From Cephalotrichum gorgonifer (taxonomy: Eukaryota; Ascomycota; Sordariomycetes; Microascales; Microascaceae): a DNA stretch of 64,000 bases. Position numbers and translations under genes: made by a program. Below are positions 21,124 through 32,742 of this stretch, piece by piece. Each line of letters starts with the position of its first letter. The first letter of the stretch is position 1. The notes under the pieces were generated by a model that saw only the letters and a list, made by a program, of their open reading frames with translations, had not been told where the DNA came from and searched no databases. The DNA lies in contig ONZQ02000003.1 of NCBI GenBank assembly GCA_900312665.1, forward strand, positions 1 to 64,000, given 5' to 3'.

Positions 21124-22332
21124 CTAGATCAAACGCTGAACCTCCTGGTCAAGCTCTCTGTGGACCCTGACACCTCCAGACGTCACCGAACCGTGCTCGG
21201 GCCAGTTGAGCTCAATGTCAACGGGGTCGGAGCCAACCCTGCCCCTAGAAGACCCGATATGCGTCACAAGCTGTGCATTGGGGTTTGTACTGGTGGTGAC
21301 GTTCGAATGGGTTGCGCTTGGCTTGCTGTTCCAGCTTGCAGCGGAGTTGTCGACGCTCCTGCCCCCGGTGAGCCGGTTGGCGACCAATGTCCCCAGCGGG
21401 AGGACGACAACGACCGACGTGTAAGTCAGCGAGCCGGCCTCGATGGGTAGCGACGGAAACCATTGCAGACTTGCGAAGACAACTGGGATTACACGAGATG
21501 GCGTTAGTGCTGCACTTATAGGTACTTTTGGGCCTTGCAAATAATGCATACCTGGGGTTGTTTTCTTACCTGGCACGACCATGAGAACACTATTCGCACA
21601 AGCGAGGACCTCCACGGGTGAAAGACCGGCGGTACCGGGCAGGAACCTGCGGTTCTTGACGATATGGGAAACCAGCTGGACATTAAACAGGGCACAGAAC
21701 CAGAAGATGCTCGCCGCTCCGAGTGAGATAGCGGTCCGCGGCACCCAACGCATGGCGCCGTTCGGTCCGCCAGGCACCCGGGCATTCACGATGGCCTCGC
21801 TCTGGAGGACGCAGAAGGTAAAGCGGAAGGCTATGGCGGAGAGGGAGATGGTGGCCGAGATGCCCGTGGCTAACCACCTCCACTTGTGGTTCCACATCCT
21901 GACCATGGACCAGGCCTGCATGACGAGGCACAACTCGACAAGGACGACGACGACGAGGGAGATCACGTTGCCGGCGACGCTCATGCGGTAGTCGGCCAGG
22001 GGGACGTGAGAAAAGTCGCCGGAGAAGAAGGCGTAGAACTCATTCCACTCGGAGGGGAAGAAGAGGGAGAGGATGACCATGCGGACGACGTTTGCGGCGA
22101 GGGCGGCTGTCTGGGCGGCGGTGTAGGCCTTGAGGATCTTCACGGTGGGGTTCATGGCGACGACGACGACGAGCATCATGATGGAGGCGCCGATCTGGGA
22201 GCCATAGCTGATGCAGATGCTGAAGGCGTAGAAGTAGTTGAAGTTTACCTGGTCCACGCTGATGGGCACCTGGGTCTTGCCGTCGGCGGCGGTGATGTTG
22301 AACACCTGGTGGTGAGGATCGAAGGGCTCCAT
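21124..22332 (-). CDS. ste2: Ste2-type alpha-pheromone receptor (GPCR)
   Basis: Two exons, 22332-21570 and 21482-21124; 1122 nt, 373 aa. Seven hydrophobic helices follow a short extracellular N-terminus. The first helix holds YGSQIGASIMMLVV, with the Gly-rich GASIMM segment of Ste2 receptors. The third intracellular loop region has SHIVKNRRFLP, and helix 6 carries the family Pro (LMVVPVVFASLQW). It belongs to fungal pheromone receptor class D (PF02116, Ste2/Pre-2) and would bind the alpha-factor-like peptide and signal through a heterotrimeric G protein in mating and chemotropism. The 87-nt intron (21483-21569) is 3n and stop-free, so the unspliced frame reads through and would insert 29 residues into helix 6. 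The tail is Ser/Thr-rich, as expected for desensitisation. Confidence 0.95.
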   Translation of the reverse strand: MEPFDPHHQVFNITAADGKTQVPISVDQVNFNYFYAFSICISYGSQIGASIMMLVVVVAMNPTVKILKAYTAAQTAALAANVVRMVILSLFFPSEWNEFYAFFSGDFSHVPLADYRMSVAGNVISLVVVVLVELCLVMQAWSMVRMWNHKWRWLATGISATISLSAIAFRFTFCVLQSEAIVNARVPGGPNGAMRWVPRTAISLGAASIFWFCALFNVQLVSHIVKNRRFLPGTAGLSPVEVLACANSVLMVVPGKKTTPGMHYLQGPKVPISAALTPSRVIPVVFASLQWFPSLPIEAGSLTYTSVVVVLPLGTLVANRLTGGRSVDNSAASWNSKPSATHSNVTTSTNPNAQLVTHIGSSRGRVGSDPVDIELNWPEHGSVTSGGVRVHRELDQEVQRLI

Positions 22333-22501
22333 TGTCTGTTAGCGGGCGGCGAGCCCAGGAGGGACACGGCTTGACGATAGTGCTTCGGGTATGAGATGGG
22401 TGGACCTGTAGTAGGGAGTGGATGCCGAAGTAGGTTGGATGAAGTAAGGCCTGCCCTTGGAGACGAGGTCTTTCCTTTGCGCACGCACCAGGTGGAGGAA
22501 T

Positions 22502-22541
22502 GTGCGTGCGTGCGTGCGTGCGTGCGAGTGAGTGAGTGAGT
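22502..22541. repeat. Microsatellite (GTGC)6(GAGT)4
   Basis: Six GTGC units at 22502-22525 run directly into four GAGT units at 22526-22541. It lies about 170 bases upstream of the ste2 start codon, probably in the 5'UTR or promoter. Confidence 0.95.
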
Positions 22542-23080
22542 GAGATGAGATCTTGGGAAGGGGAAGGGGGAGGATCTGGGCCGATGATGGCGTTGGTGTG
22601 TGAAGAAGCGGCTATGTCTCCCTTGCAGATTTCTTTACTTTCAAGATGATGAGGTTCGCGTGGGAAGGATACGAGAGAAGGAGAAACGAGACGGCTAGAT
22701 GTACCCTCGAATAGGCCGTGAATATAGGCTCTCCGCGGGTAAGGTGGGTGACGAAAGCTGAATGCGGCGAGGACAGAGCAGGCACATTTCCTTCAAAGAG
22801 AGGTCATCGAGGGTTCAGGCCGAGTATATAAATAGACATGAATGTACGCCAATGCCAGCCTGCAACCGCCCCCCCCCGGAGATACTTTATTGTCCCTTTA
22901 GTATTGTAGGAGGTTAATGCTAGGAAATCATCTGGTTTCTCTATCTTCCTTCTTTCCCCAACTTGACACATCTGAAGATTGGAAAAGAGGGAAGGGCGGT
23001 CGACCTCGAAAATGGTTGTTTGCTCCCTGGGATGTTAGCGCCGCTCTCTGCCTCTTGATATTGTTCGTCGTCAATGATTA

Positions 23081-23099
23081 CCCCCCCCCCCCCCCCCCC
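23081..23099. repeat. Poly-C run of 19
   Basis: Uninterrupted C19 followed about 30 bases later by a G-rich run (around 23129-23138). Run length is likely to be uncertain in the assembly. Confidence 0.9.
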
Positions 23100-24389
23100 A
23101 CGAACAACAGAACGGGAAGGAGGCGCGGGGGGGGGCGGGACCTTAATATTGTTCTCCCCCGACAACAATGCGAAAGGGGCCAAGGTGATGGAACAGGCTA
23201 TTGGGCCAATTCGACACGTGCCGATCACCTGTCAGAATAGCGCCGTGCAGAATATCTGAACCGGCGGGCGCTTTCTTAATTTGCTATTCTTCTCGTTTTG
23301 TCGTTTCGAGGTTGCCGGACGGAGAAGATTGGGTGTGTCGTGGGGAGGACGACGTCAGGGCCCAGGGTGGTCCGTGGAAACGGGAGCGGGAGCATGTGCA
23401 ACGGCGGCGGCGGGCGGCGAACGGACACACACACCCGGGGAAGAAGGAAGGAGAGTGGACACAAGTAGAGCAAGCGTGAATGGCCACAGGTGTTCGTGCC
23501 TGCCGGGTTTTTACTACAATAGTGTACAGGTACTTCGATTATCTAGTCAGTGATGCGGTGCAGAGAAGTCTTGATTGAGCTGTTCCAAGCCGAGACGACG
23601 ACGATACAACGGCAAAAAGGGGGGATAGGGGTATTCTACTCATACCATTCCGACTCAGTCCTTTCTGTACAGAGGGCATCTAATTTCCACCGAGAGGAAC
23701 TAAAAGGGGGCTTCAGGCTCGCTGCTGAAATATGATACAAGTTCCATTGTGACTGGTAACACATCACGTCCTCCGTCGTGGCCCCTTCTCCGCCCGGCTG
23801 TTCCAGGAGAGAAAAAGAAAGAAGGGGAAGGAGTGAGCTCAGCCGCATATGCATATACCTGACCATCGAATATCCCGGCCTCGATAATGGCATTCATCCC
23901 GGCTTCCAGTAGCTTTCTTTTTTCCGACTCGTTAGCTTGGCTTGGCCAGAAGAAGGGTTTCCTTCAGCTTGGCGAATTCGTATTCTCACGAGCTGCGAGC
24001 CACAACGCCCGCCGGGGTCCACATCCTTTTCCGGGTCGCGACTTCAAAGCTACCATCCCAATCCCGGTACGGCCCCGGCCCGCTCAGCTTTGTTGTCGTT
24101 CGTATTGGCGGGTGGATTGCGCGCACTCCGGCTCAACGCCGCCGGGGGAGCCCAGTCATAAAAAAAAAAAACGGCGTAACCAGGCCTGCTTTTGGCACGA
24201 AAGAAGAAACAAAGTTTATTGTAACGCCCCAAGCTGAGATGTGATGCCATCCATTATCCCTAATGCAACACTGGTTCAAAGTGTCTACCGCCCATCAAAA
24301 CCACACACTATCCTACACGTTCCGTATTCGATTCAAGGCAACGGGCGCCTGCGGTTCCCGCTTTCCAATTATTGCCTGTCCGATACTTG

Positions 24390-24720
24390 TTAGTTCCAGG
24401 ATTCGAATGGGCCGGGGAAAAGGAGTCGGGGTCGGAAGATTGGGGGTTCGGCATACGGCGGGAGTAGGAGCTCAGCCCAGGAGCTGGAGAAGATGGCAAC
24501 ACCGGCCTGGTAGACCAAAATCGTAAGCAAATCAAGATCCGGAAACTGAAAAAAAGAGCCACTTGGTAGGACTGGAGCTTACCCCGAACGCAAGGAGGCT
24601 GCGCACGATGGCGGCGTTGTCGGCCGATGTTAGCGTCGCGTACGTGGATCCGATGAAGCCCTGGGGGCTGGAGCCGACGGGCCCGCCGCGCTGCACCACG
24701 ACTCTCTGCTGCTGAGGCAT
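24390..24720 (-). CDS. tom6: Tom6-like mitochondrial outer-membrane translocase subunit
   Basis: Two exons, 24720-24583 and 24506-24390; 255 nt, 84 aa. The 46-residue first exon is basic and Gln/Arg-rich, then STYATLTSADNAAIVRSLLAFG. The 76-nt intron joins it to AGVAIFSSSWAELLLPP, giving one C-terminal hydrophobic helix followed by the WAELLLPP end seen in fungal Tom6. About 20 extra residues follow (Pro/Phe/Arg-rich), longer than the usual tail. Tom6 is a small tail-anchored subunit that stabilises Tom40 pores and their assembly with Tom22 in the outer mitochondrial membrane. Identification rests on pattern memory of fungal Tom6 and on the clean splice. It is divergent from the next gene. 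Confidence 0.82.
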
Positions 24721-25431
24721 TGTTTCGAAAAAGGGGGTGGTTCGGATTCGAAGGTTGAGTGTGACGGGTTGTTATTGCGTAGTGGTTGGATAGCGGTCGT
24801 GGGGGATGATGATGGGAGCTGGCAGGAAAAATATTTTTGGCTGAGGCGTTGTTGCAAGGGTGAGGACGAACGCGGAATTTAGCGTGCACTGGTCATGTCA
24901 TCCAGGTCCATAGTCCGAAGAAAGTACTCTGGGCTTGCCGCCAATCGGCAGGGTGGGCGCGCGTGGGGCCTTTTCTTAATACCAAAACGTCATGTCATCC
25001 TACCCACATCGAGATTCCCCCGCTAGACTAAACCCCCCAGCATCCAACCTCGAGCTCACCTTAGAAACCCCTAAATAGCTTAGCTACCGACACTTAAACG
25101 CCTACAAGTTAAATGCCCGATTCTGTATTTTAATGTCTCGTATTCTCGTGGTACTCCCGCCGTGTGATCCCCAAACGTCCGTCCTAGTCCCTCGGAAAGA
25201 GGAGCTTGGATTTGTACAAGTACGGCGAAAGGGAAGTAGAGCCTGTGACTGGAAACCACCATCAATCACCCCACCTTCCGAAACCTTCCTCCTCCTCCAC
25301 TTCACAGCTCCGTCCCCTTCATATCGCCATCTCTTCATCCCTCCGCCTCTTGGTCCTCCCTTGGAACGAAGCCATACCCAATCCTTGTCTCTACTTATCC
25401 CACCCACCCCTTGCTCTACCAAACAAACACA
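24721..25431. promoter_or_regulatory. Divergent promoter, tom6 / conserved unknown
   Basis: 711 bases between divergent start codons. A CT-rich stretch (about 25260-25425) just before the plus-strand gene is typical of a fungal 5' leader. One TACAAGTA lies at 25215. Confidence 0.45.
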
Positions 25432-26326
25432 ATGTCTGAATCCCAACACGACCACCTGGCCGCCGGCTTCCTCCCCCCGACGCCCACCAGCCTCCACTCC
25501 CCGGCGCCCTCCCTTCCCGGCGCCACGCCCTCGCCGGCAAACTTCATCACCGAACTCCCCCACCCCAGGAGCCGCGCCCTACGCCCGGGGTCCAACAAGG
25601 AGGACATGGTCCGCGACTACGCCTCCGCCAAGCTCATGCGCGTCGCCCGCCGCTACGTCAAGAAGTTCAGCGACCCGGAGCCGGGCGACGAGCTCACCGG
25701 CTACACCCGATTCGAGGAGCTGTGCAACGACCTCGACGCCGTTGTGAACGTGCTATGGCTGTCCGGCACACGTGAGAGATGACCCCCCCTTTCCCCCCTC
25801 CCCACACTCACACATCCCGCCTGTCCTTGCCCCAGTCGCATCTGACCTTTTTCTCTTTCATTTCTGTTCTATCCCCACAGCCAGCCTCCAGACCCAGATC
25901 CTCCTCCGCATAGCCAGCGAATTCACCGAATACGCACCCTCCTTCCCCCCGGACCCCGTCGCGACCCTCAAGCTCCTGAGGAAGCTAGACCACTGCTTCG
26001 CCAGCCTGACCACCGGCCGCGACCTCGCCACGCGCGAGGCCCTCCCCGGCTTCGAGTCCGGCCCCTCCGCCGGCATGACCACCACCGACGTCGTCCGTTG
26101 CAGGAGCACCGTTGAGAACACGAGGGCCCTGATGTTCAACCTCTTAGGCGACGGGGCGACGGAGGTGGGGTCCGAGGATGACGACGACTCCGAGACCGAC
26201 GGCCCCGATGAGGACGGCGGCACTCCTGCGCCGAGGGCCGCCGCCGGGACCATTAACACGGACGTGGACCGCATCTACGAGAATACCCTGATAGTCATCG
26301 GGGAGAGGCTCGGCGGCGTTCTCTGA
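25432..26326 (+). CDS. Conserved fungal protein of unknown function
   Basis: Two exons, 25432-25771 and 25881-26326; 786 nt, 261 aa. Residues 1-60 are Pro/Ser-rich and disordered. The core runs from MVRDYASAKLMRVARRYVKKF through GYTRFEELCNDLDAVVNVLWLSGTPSLQ, then LLRIASEFTEYAPSFPPDP and TLKLLRKLDHCFASL: amphipathic helices with a strongly conserved look. An acidic low-complexity block (SEDDDDSETDGPDED) follows at about 215-230, and the protein ends with INTDVDRIYENTLIVIGERLG. I recall homologues across Pezizomycotina, sometimes loosely labelled as meiotic recombination proteins, but nothing here supports a RecA-like function (no Walker A). No targeting signal or membrane helix. The intron is 109 nt, GT-AG, and sits inside the conserved WLSGTPSLQ motif. 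Confidence 0.85.
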
Positions 26327-27853
26327 GCTGTTTGCCGGGAACGACAGCTTGTTAGCCGCGGAGAATCGCCTATACTAGCTGAGAACGAAGTCACTGTAGG
26401 CATCTTCGTCTATCATAATCCGTACTACTTCAGCCAGGGATAGCTTGCGGGCTAGCCACTTCGCGCCGGGGGCGCGCCGTTGCCGGATCTACGGTCGATC
26501 GTGCCATTGGCCTGTTCCCTACTTGGGTAGGAGATATATACCCAAGACCGCATATCTTAATGGTTGGATGGAGAGGCCCTTCAGCCCGAGGCTCGCATAC
26601 ATCGAGGCCACTACACATTGCCACCTTGGGGCTACAGAGCAGCGTTTTGCACTCAACCCGGGTGATCAGTGAGGCCACATGCCAAAGGAACGCCGGGCCG
26701 GTGCGGCCTCAGGCGCCGGTCTACCTATGCTGCATCCTGCGACGAAGCTCACCCGCACGGGCGTTTGGTTGCCACTGGAGTTTGGTACTACAATGTACGG
26801 TACCATACGAGGCATACACCTGTCAGAATCCACAGAGAGTTTATCACTTTGGTATCGTGGAGATGAATGAGATGAGAAATTTTGCTTCACATGGAGCCGA
26901 AATGAAAATAAAAAGCTTTCAACAGTGTTGGAATAATACCCGGATCATCAAAAATGTAGTGAAAGGCCCCAAACAACCTAGGAATGCTAAAGTACACACG
27001 ACCACTCCGTTGACTAGGAACCCCGCCGTAGTCGTCCCAGCCCGCAAGCTAAAAAGGAAAGAAAAAAAACGAGGAAACGGAAGACGGAGACGAAAGTCAA
27101 AACCACAAAGCCGAGCATAAAAAAAAAGCAGGGTGCTCGGGAAACAGAACTGACAGATAACATTGTGGGAAACAGCACCGGGAGCCACCTGTCACCCACC
27201 CACCCACCCACTCCTCGCTTGAGCCCAGTCCCAACTTCCAACCCCAACCCTAACACCCCCCAGGGCCGTGCCGGTCAGACTAAGAGCCATCCGCTGGACC
27301 AGATCCTCGTTCGGAGCAGGCGGTACCTGTAGGTGGAGATCCGGTGTGCTGGCGGCCTCAGCTGTCCCTGTACGGACCAGGTTAAGATGAACTCGCGATG
27401 AACAAACGCCTTCCGGAACGAACCCGTGCCCTGAGAAAAAAAAGTACAGAAAAAAGCAGGTGCCCAGAATTAAGCGGAGCTTTTGGTATGATGCCCAACA
27501 CGGGCACTGAAAACTGTGTCCCTTCATAAAGACGTGAACCCATCTGCTGCCGGACGCGAGCAGAAAACACCAGCCGAATACATAGTGAAAAACAGAATGG
27601 GGAAAAGCAGGAGATACCGCGCAGACTGCACAGTGCAATCGCTGGTTTCGTGATTCCAGCATGCGGAACGAGAACTCTAGTCGCAATGGTGTAGGTTAGG
27701 TGTAAAATGGTTGTAAGGTGTAGTGCAGAAAGAATGAGTCCTCGATCCCATGGGCCACGAAGAACCAGGGGGAGAAGATGTCAAGCTGGACAGGCGGATG
27801 AGAGGGGGGGGACGCCGAGCGATAACTGCTTTGCGCTGCCAAGTCGGTTCCCA
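26327..27853. other. Convergent intergenic region
   Basis: 1.5 kb between two convergent genes. It contains a (CACC)n run near 27192-27210 and A-rich stretches. A 186-codon open stretch at 26560-27120 was examined and rejected as a gene. Confidence 0.4.
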
Positions 27854-30589
27854 TCACTCAGCGCCAATCTCTCCGGTAGCATCCATTCCGCCGTATGATG
27901 TTCCGAAGTCGAAGGCGCCATTGTCGCCATCCTCGTGGAGGAACGCATCGAAGTTGAAATCGGTAAGAACGTCATCGCTCGTCAACGGGTTGGCAAAGTC
28001 CATGTTCGAGAAGTCGACCTGCTGCCATGTTAGCAAACGTTCATGCCTTTTCTTCACAGTCCAGTCGTGGCCACATACCATCGCGCCACCGTTGTCCATT
28101 CCAAAGTTGTTTTGTGTGGGATCGGGATGCGACTGAGTAGGCGGTGCCGGAGCGGGGGCGCTGGCGGGAGCCGCAGTGGCTTGGGGCCCGTTAGGTCCGG
28201 ATACCGTCGCAGCCGTGGCGTTCGCCGCGCTACCAGCCTGGCTCGCCTTGAAGCCGGAGCCGTTACCTGGAGTCATGGGGGTCGCCGGCGTAGGTGGTTC
28301 TGCCTCCTGCGCGGGCTCGGTTGGTGCCACGGCCGCCGCAGCAGCCGCCGCATTCTTCTTCTGCGCCGCAGACTGGGAGGGATTGGATATTAGCCTCGTG
28401 TTAACCGCGTCAAGACAGCACAAGCTGCTTACCTTGTTCTTGGCACTCTTCGACTCCTTCTTCTTGGGAGCCGGCTTGGTCACCTGGGAAGGGGTGGGCG
28501 GCTGGGGGGTGCCCTGCCCAGCGCTTTGCTGGGGGGATGAGGTTCGGTTGCTGGCGTTGGCGGTGGCAGCGACAGGGCCCGAGGGAGGGGGCATGGAGTT
28601 CCGCTGCTGCGGTGTACCCTGAACTTGCTGGCCCTGGCCTTGCTGGGCCATCTGGTTGCCCTGACCCTGCCACTGGATCTGAGCGTTGCCCGGATTGTTT
28701 ACGGCACCCTGTTGACCTCGCCCAGCCATCATCTGCGGGTTGACGGGCCCGTTGAACTGCTGGTTCCCATGCGCGTTCGGAGGACGCATGGCGTTCATCT
28801 GGCCATTCCCGACCATGTTGCCGTTCATATCCTTAAAGAAATGCGGCGCCGACGTCGGGTTAATTTCGCCCCCCATGAAGTTCATCGCGTTCGGAGAGCC
28901 GCGTGACTGGGCGCCGTCTGGGTGAGGAGACCCCATGTTATTCCCCATTTGGGGTGTTCCGCGCTTCATTTGCTCCGCCGGGCTAGGAGACGCTCCTGAC
29001 CTGGCTCCTTGAGGGGACCCGTCAGCCATCATTTGACCATTGGGACCTTGAGGTGCAGGTCCACCAGCCCCATTCGGTCCATCCCGAGGTATGCCGCCCA
29101 TGTTGTCCTGCTCTTGACGCGCCATCATAAGCCGTTTCTTATTCTGCTGTTCAAGCAACATCAACTGCAGTTGGTAGTCCTGGAGGGCATGGTTACTGCC
29201 GGTCCCCGGCTGAGCTCCACCAGGAACGCCACGCATTGCTCCTGGCCCTCCTCCCATTTCGGGGTTATAGTAGGCGCCGATGGCAGCTCCGTCCGGACCT
29301 GGTTGCATCATGGGGGAACCTTGCCCTTGAGGGATCCCCGAGTTGGCCATCTGCCGGTTGGGCATCTGCTGACTCTGTTGGTGCTGCAAATTGGTCGAGT
29401 ATGTCGAAATCGACTTGGCCTGGACCGCGGGGCTCTGTTGTGAGAACTGTTGGAGTTGGGCCTGCGACAGATTATTCGGGTTTATGCCATTCTGCATGAG
29501 TAATTGGTGGGCTTGTTGCATGTTGCCACCATTCATCACCTGTCCTGGCATCTGGACAGGTCGCATCCCGGGCTGGTTTGGGTTGAAAGCAGAATCTCCG
29601 AGACGGGGCCGCTTGGAAGGCGACGGGGCGTTATCCACCGAGCCGGGCGACCCGGGCCGCTGACGGTTGCCGTCCAGGTCGGATGGGTCTCGCTGCATCT
29701 GGTTCTGCTTGCCCTGCTGCATCATTTGCGCCCCAGGTGGACTTGCCGATGTCAGTCATGATGGCTGGTAATGGAGGAGTTTGGGAGGGGAGACTTGTAG
29801 ATAACATACTGGTTTTGGTTGTTTGCCATCGCCGCCCGCGCAAGGCCCTGTTTTCCAGCCATCCCCATACCGCCGTTCTGCATGCGCATCATCTGCTGGT
29901 ACTGAGGGTTTACATCGGGGCGCATCTGGCGAAGGAGTTCCTGCTGCTGGCTCTGGCGAAGACGAGATTGGTTCTAGAGTACGAGTTCCGTCAGAGGCTA
30001 GCCCAACGCGGGTCACGACCCGGCCGTCTCATGCGGTGCGGGGCGCGTATGATGACGGACGGACGGACGGGGTAGAGAGACTTACCAACGTGTGATTGAC
30101 GTATTGATGGACGGGGGTGCCGCCGTTCTTTCGCTGCGCGCTGTACATGTCCCAGAACAGACAGAACCACTCATGCAGAAAGGAGGTGTTTTCGGACGTC
30201 TTCGGTAGCTTTGGCTGCGGGAGGTCATCGGGTAATTTCCCATCCATGTCGTCCTTGCTGTCCGTATCCATCGCCTCGCCGCCGGCACCATTTCCGATAA
30301 CATTTCCGTTTTCATCGCGTCGCCGATTGGCGCCGTCCCGGAGGACATGCACCTGATGGTCGCCTTGTAGCAGAGTGCGAGCGCAGTCGTTCATGCCAAA
30401 ACGAATGAAGTACTCGTATATGTAGGTATTCAGCAAGGTCCGATTGTTCTCGTTGGGAGGTCGAGGGCCGGCTCCTGGTTGCTGAGGGGCTGCGGCGTTG
30501 TTCATCAAGGGCATCGGCGCGGCACCGCCTACAGGGCCGCCTCCCATGTTGCCCAGGTTGGCCATGTTGACATTCGCGGAGGGATTCAT
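27854..30589 (-). CDS. som1: Som1/Flo8-type LisH transcriptional regulator
   Basis: Five exons: 30589-30086, 29973-29810, 29741-28433, 28372-28079, 28021-27854; 2439 nt, 812 aa. A LisH motif spans about residues 50-75 (RTLLNTYIYEYFIRFGMNDCARTLL), followed by SFLHEWFCLFWDMYSAQ. The long middle is Gln/Asn/Gly/Met/Pro-rich and disordered. A nuclear-type basic block (APKKKESKSAKNK) lies near residue 630. The C-terminus ends in an acidic activation-like segment (DVLTDFNFDAFLHEDGDNGAFDFG). This layout matches Magnaporthe Som1, Aspergillus SomA and yeast Flo8, which act downstream of cAMP-PKA with Ptab/LDB1 partners to control adhesion, conidiation and virulence development. Introns: 112, 68, 60 and 57 nt; the last two are 3n and stop-free. 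The last acceptor is a GCAGCAG (NAGNAG) pair that can add or drop one Gln. The 2.1-kb upstream gap suggests an extended promoter. Confidence 0.93.
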
Positions 30590-32742
30590 CCTTGGCTTAG
30601 AGCTCGATGCTCAGCGGATACCCAAAAATAAGGAGAGGGAGGGATGGTGGATGCGACGCGATATAGGTGGCCGGTTTGCTACTCGTAGATGTTGTGGTGC
30701 TGGCTGTTTGGCGTCGTTCGTGGCGAGAGTTTGCTCTGTCAGCAGAGTACCCCACAGCTCCAGCAGCGTATGGTGTAATTCGGTGCTGTCGGTGATACCG
30801 AGACAGACGAGGACCGATGGGACCGATGGAAATAGGACTGAGCCGGGTCGCGCGGCACGGTTTCTGGAGGGAAGATGGATCACGCAAGGCCGGGGGTGAT
30901 GGGATGTCGCGCGGGCTCTCTCAAGATCCGCGCACACAAGCCGCAGCGGCGGCGAGGTGTTCCAACTTGGCGGAATTCGAATCCAGTGTCGGCGTTGTCG
31001 TTATTGTTATATCAGATGGAATTCGACAACAATGACCTAGGGCGACCGCCGCCACTAGAGCGTAGGGCGTGGATGTTGTGTCGGTTGGGGGGATGCGAAA
31101 CGTAGCTCGCGTCCGATGCGTTTCCCTGTAGTGGAGGAGGCGGGTGTGGGTGGGTGTTCGCGATAATTCTCGATTCTATATTATCAAGCTAGGACCGTAG
31201 GATGGTTGCTTGTAGAACAGACGAGAATTAAGACATTAAATGGAAATGGAAATGTCATAGGTCGACCATCCTAGCCCATGGGATGGATTAAGAAAAATGC
31301 CAGGGGGGAGGCGAGATGGCTTGGGGTACGAGAGTTGGGTTCGGGAAATGGAGTGAGGAAAATGGTGCGAGTGGTTCAGGCAATCATCCTGCGACTCGTC
31401 TGGGGTTGTCAGCGAGTGGAGTGGGGTGCTAGTATGTATTTTGAGGGACAAGACCGGGAGTGAAGAGGGAAAGGGTGAAGGGTAGGAGGGAAAGGGCGAG
31501 CGCGAGGGCGAGAAGGGAAACAACGTGCCAAGGCCTGGGGAAAATAATGGGGCTGGATGGTACCAAAATTTTCCCTACCAACGGAGCTTAAACGTGACAC
31601 CTGAAGAGCCCAGAGAGCCCGGTGACGATAGGGGACGGAGTCCTGAGTATGCCCTAGGATCAGCGTCAGGGTCCCCTGAATGTCAGGGAGACGCGCTGGA
31701 GAGATCGAGACGCATCACAGAGGGAGGGTACAGTGTGGACACGGAGAGAAAAGGGTGGCGAGCAAAATGACATGCGTAATTTTGAGAACGGGCTGGGGGT
31801 AGAAGCAGGCTAAACTGCCCGCGTACATTCTAGACCGCGACGGGAAATGAGACGAGGACAGTGATTGCTGTCTAAAACACTGGCTACTTCTTTGTCCATC
31901 CCTGTACCAATCTCGAAGTCCGTCGAAAATAGTAAATGGATATATAACCCTGAAAACGCCCGCCAACACGACGACACAAGCCCAGGCGCGACGAGATGAC
32001 GCACGGTTAGTTGCACAACTTGCCTTGCATCATTTTCGAATAGCTCAATGACTCTAGCCTGCGTCACATTTCGCATTACTCCGCTCCTATGGCGTTTTTC
32101 TAAGTCTCCGCTTCGCCAGTATTAATTCTTACGGTGAGGGAGCGGTGTAAGTCATCTCAGTTCCTTCTTTTCTCCACACCAGCTCCGGTCATGGGGTGAG
32201 CTACATGGAGCTTTGTGGTACTGTAATGCGAGACGAGATGCCGAACTCGGAGTCAAAACGGACACGTCATGGTACAGATTCCCAAGTGAACCGGGCAGGA
32301 CACGTGAACTTGGTAGAAAAGGAATTTAAGCTCGATTATTAGGTCCTAGTTCAAGGTAGCTAACTACATCCCTAATGGATGATAGCAAGCAATCTACATG
32401 GACAAACGGCATTAAACTCCTTGCTTCGCTTCCAACAGCTTCTCTCAGGACTGGGATTTTCTCAGCGTCTTGTGTGTCCCTTACATCGGATGGGTCTCGA
32501 CAGAAAGTAGGCAGACACGCCTCCTTATATATAGAGGGAGCGGAAGGCTGCCATAGCAGGGCTAAGAAGCTCGGCGGCGGGAACACCGGCGCCCATGGTA
32601 TGTATCCGTCACAACCTACCCTCGTGGGGCGATCTGGCAGATGCCTTGCTTCGGGGCCGTGAGACGGGCCCACGGCCGACTGGTATGATAGTTCGTAGGT
32701 AGGGGTCGAGGGTGCCAACGGGAACCCCGTACCCCCCAGGGT
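30590..32742. promoter_or_regulatory. Long upstream region of som1
   Basis: 2.15 kb between the som1 start and the 3' end of bet3, both minus strand. It is purine-rich on the plus strand at 31300-31510, i.e. CT-rich on the som1 strand, as in fungal leaders and promoters. One TACTCGTA lies at 30680. No other gene was found. Confidence 0.45.

Larger units (their letters stand above)
22333..24389. other. ste2 promoter region and simple repeats
   Basis: 2 kb between the ste2 start and the 3' end of tom6 (both minus strand), so mostly ste2 upstream DNA. It holds a tetranucleotide microsatellite, a 19-base C run and an 11-A run near 24162. No gene was recognised; the many short ORFs here lack codon bias. 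Confidence 0.4.

Noticed and set aside
22333..24389. Several 60-110 codon ORFs upstream of ste2
   Set aside because: They run through simple repeats and homopolymers with no coding character.
26560..27120. 186-codon plus-strand ORF
   Set aside because: Poor codon bias, no domain, Lys/Arg-rich end from a purine tract; lies in a convergent 3' region.
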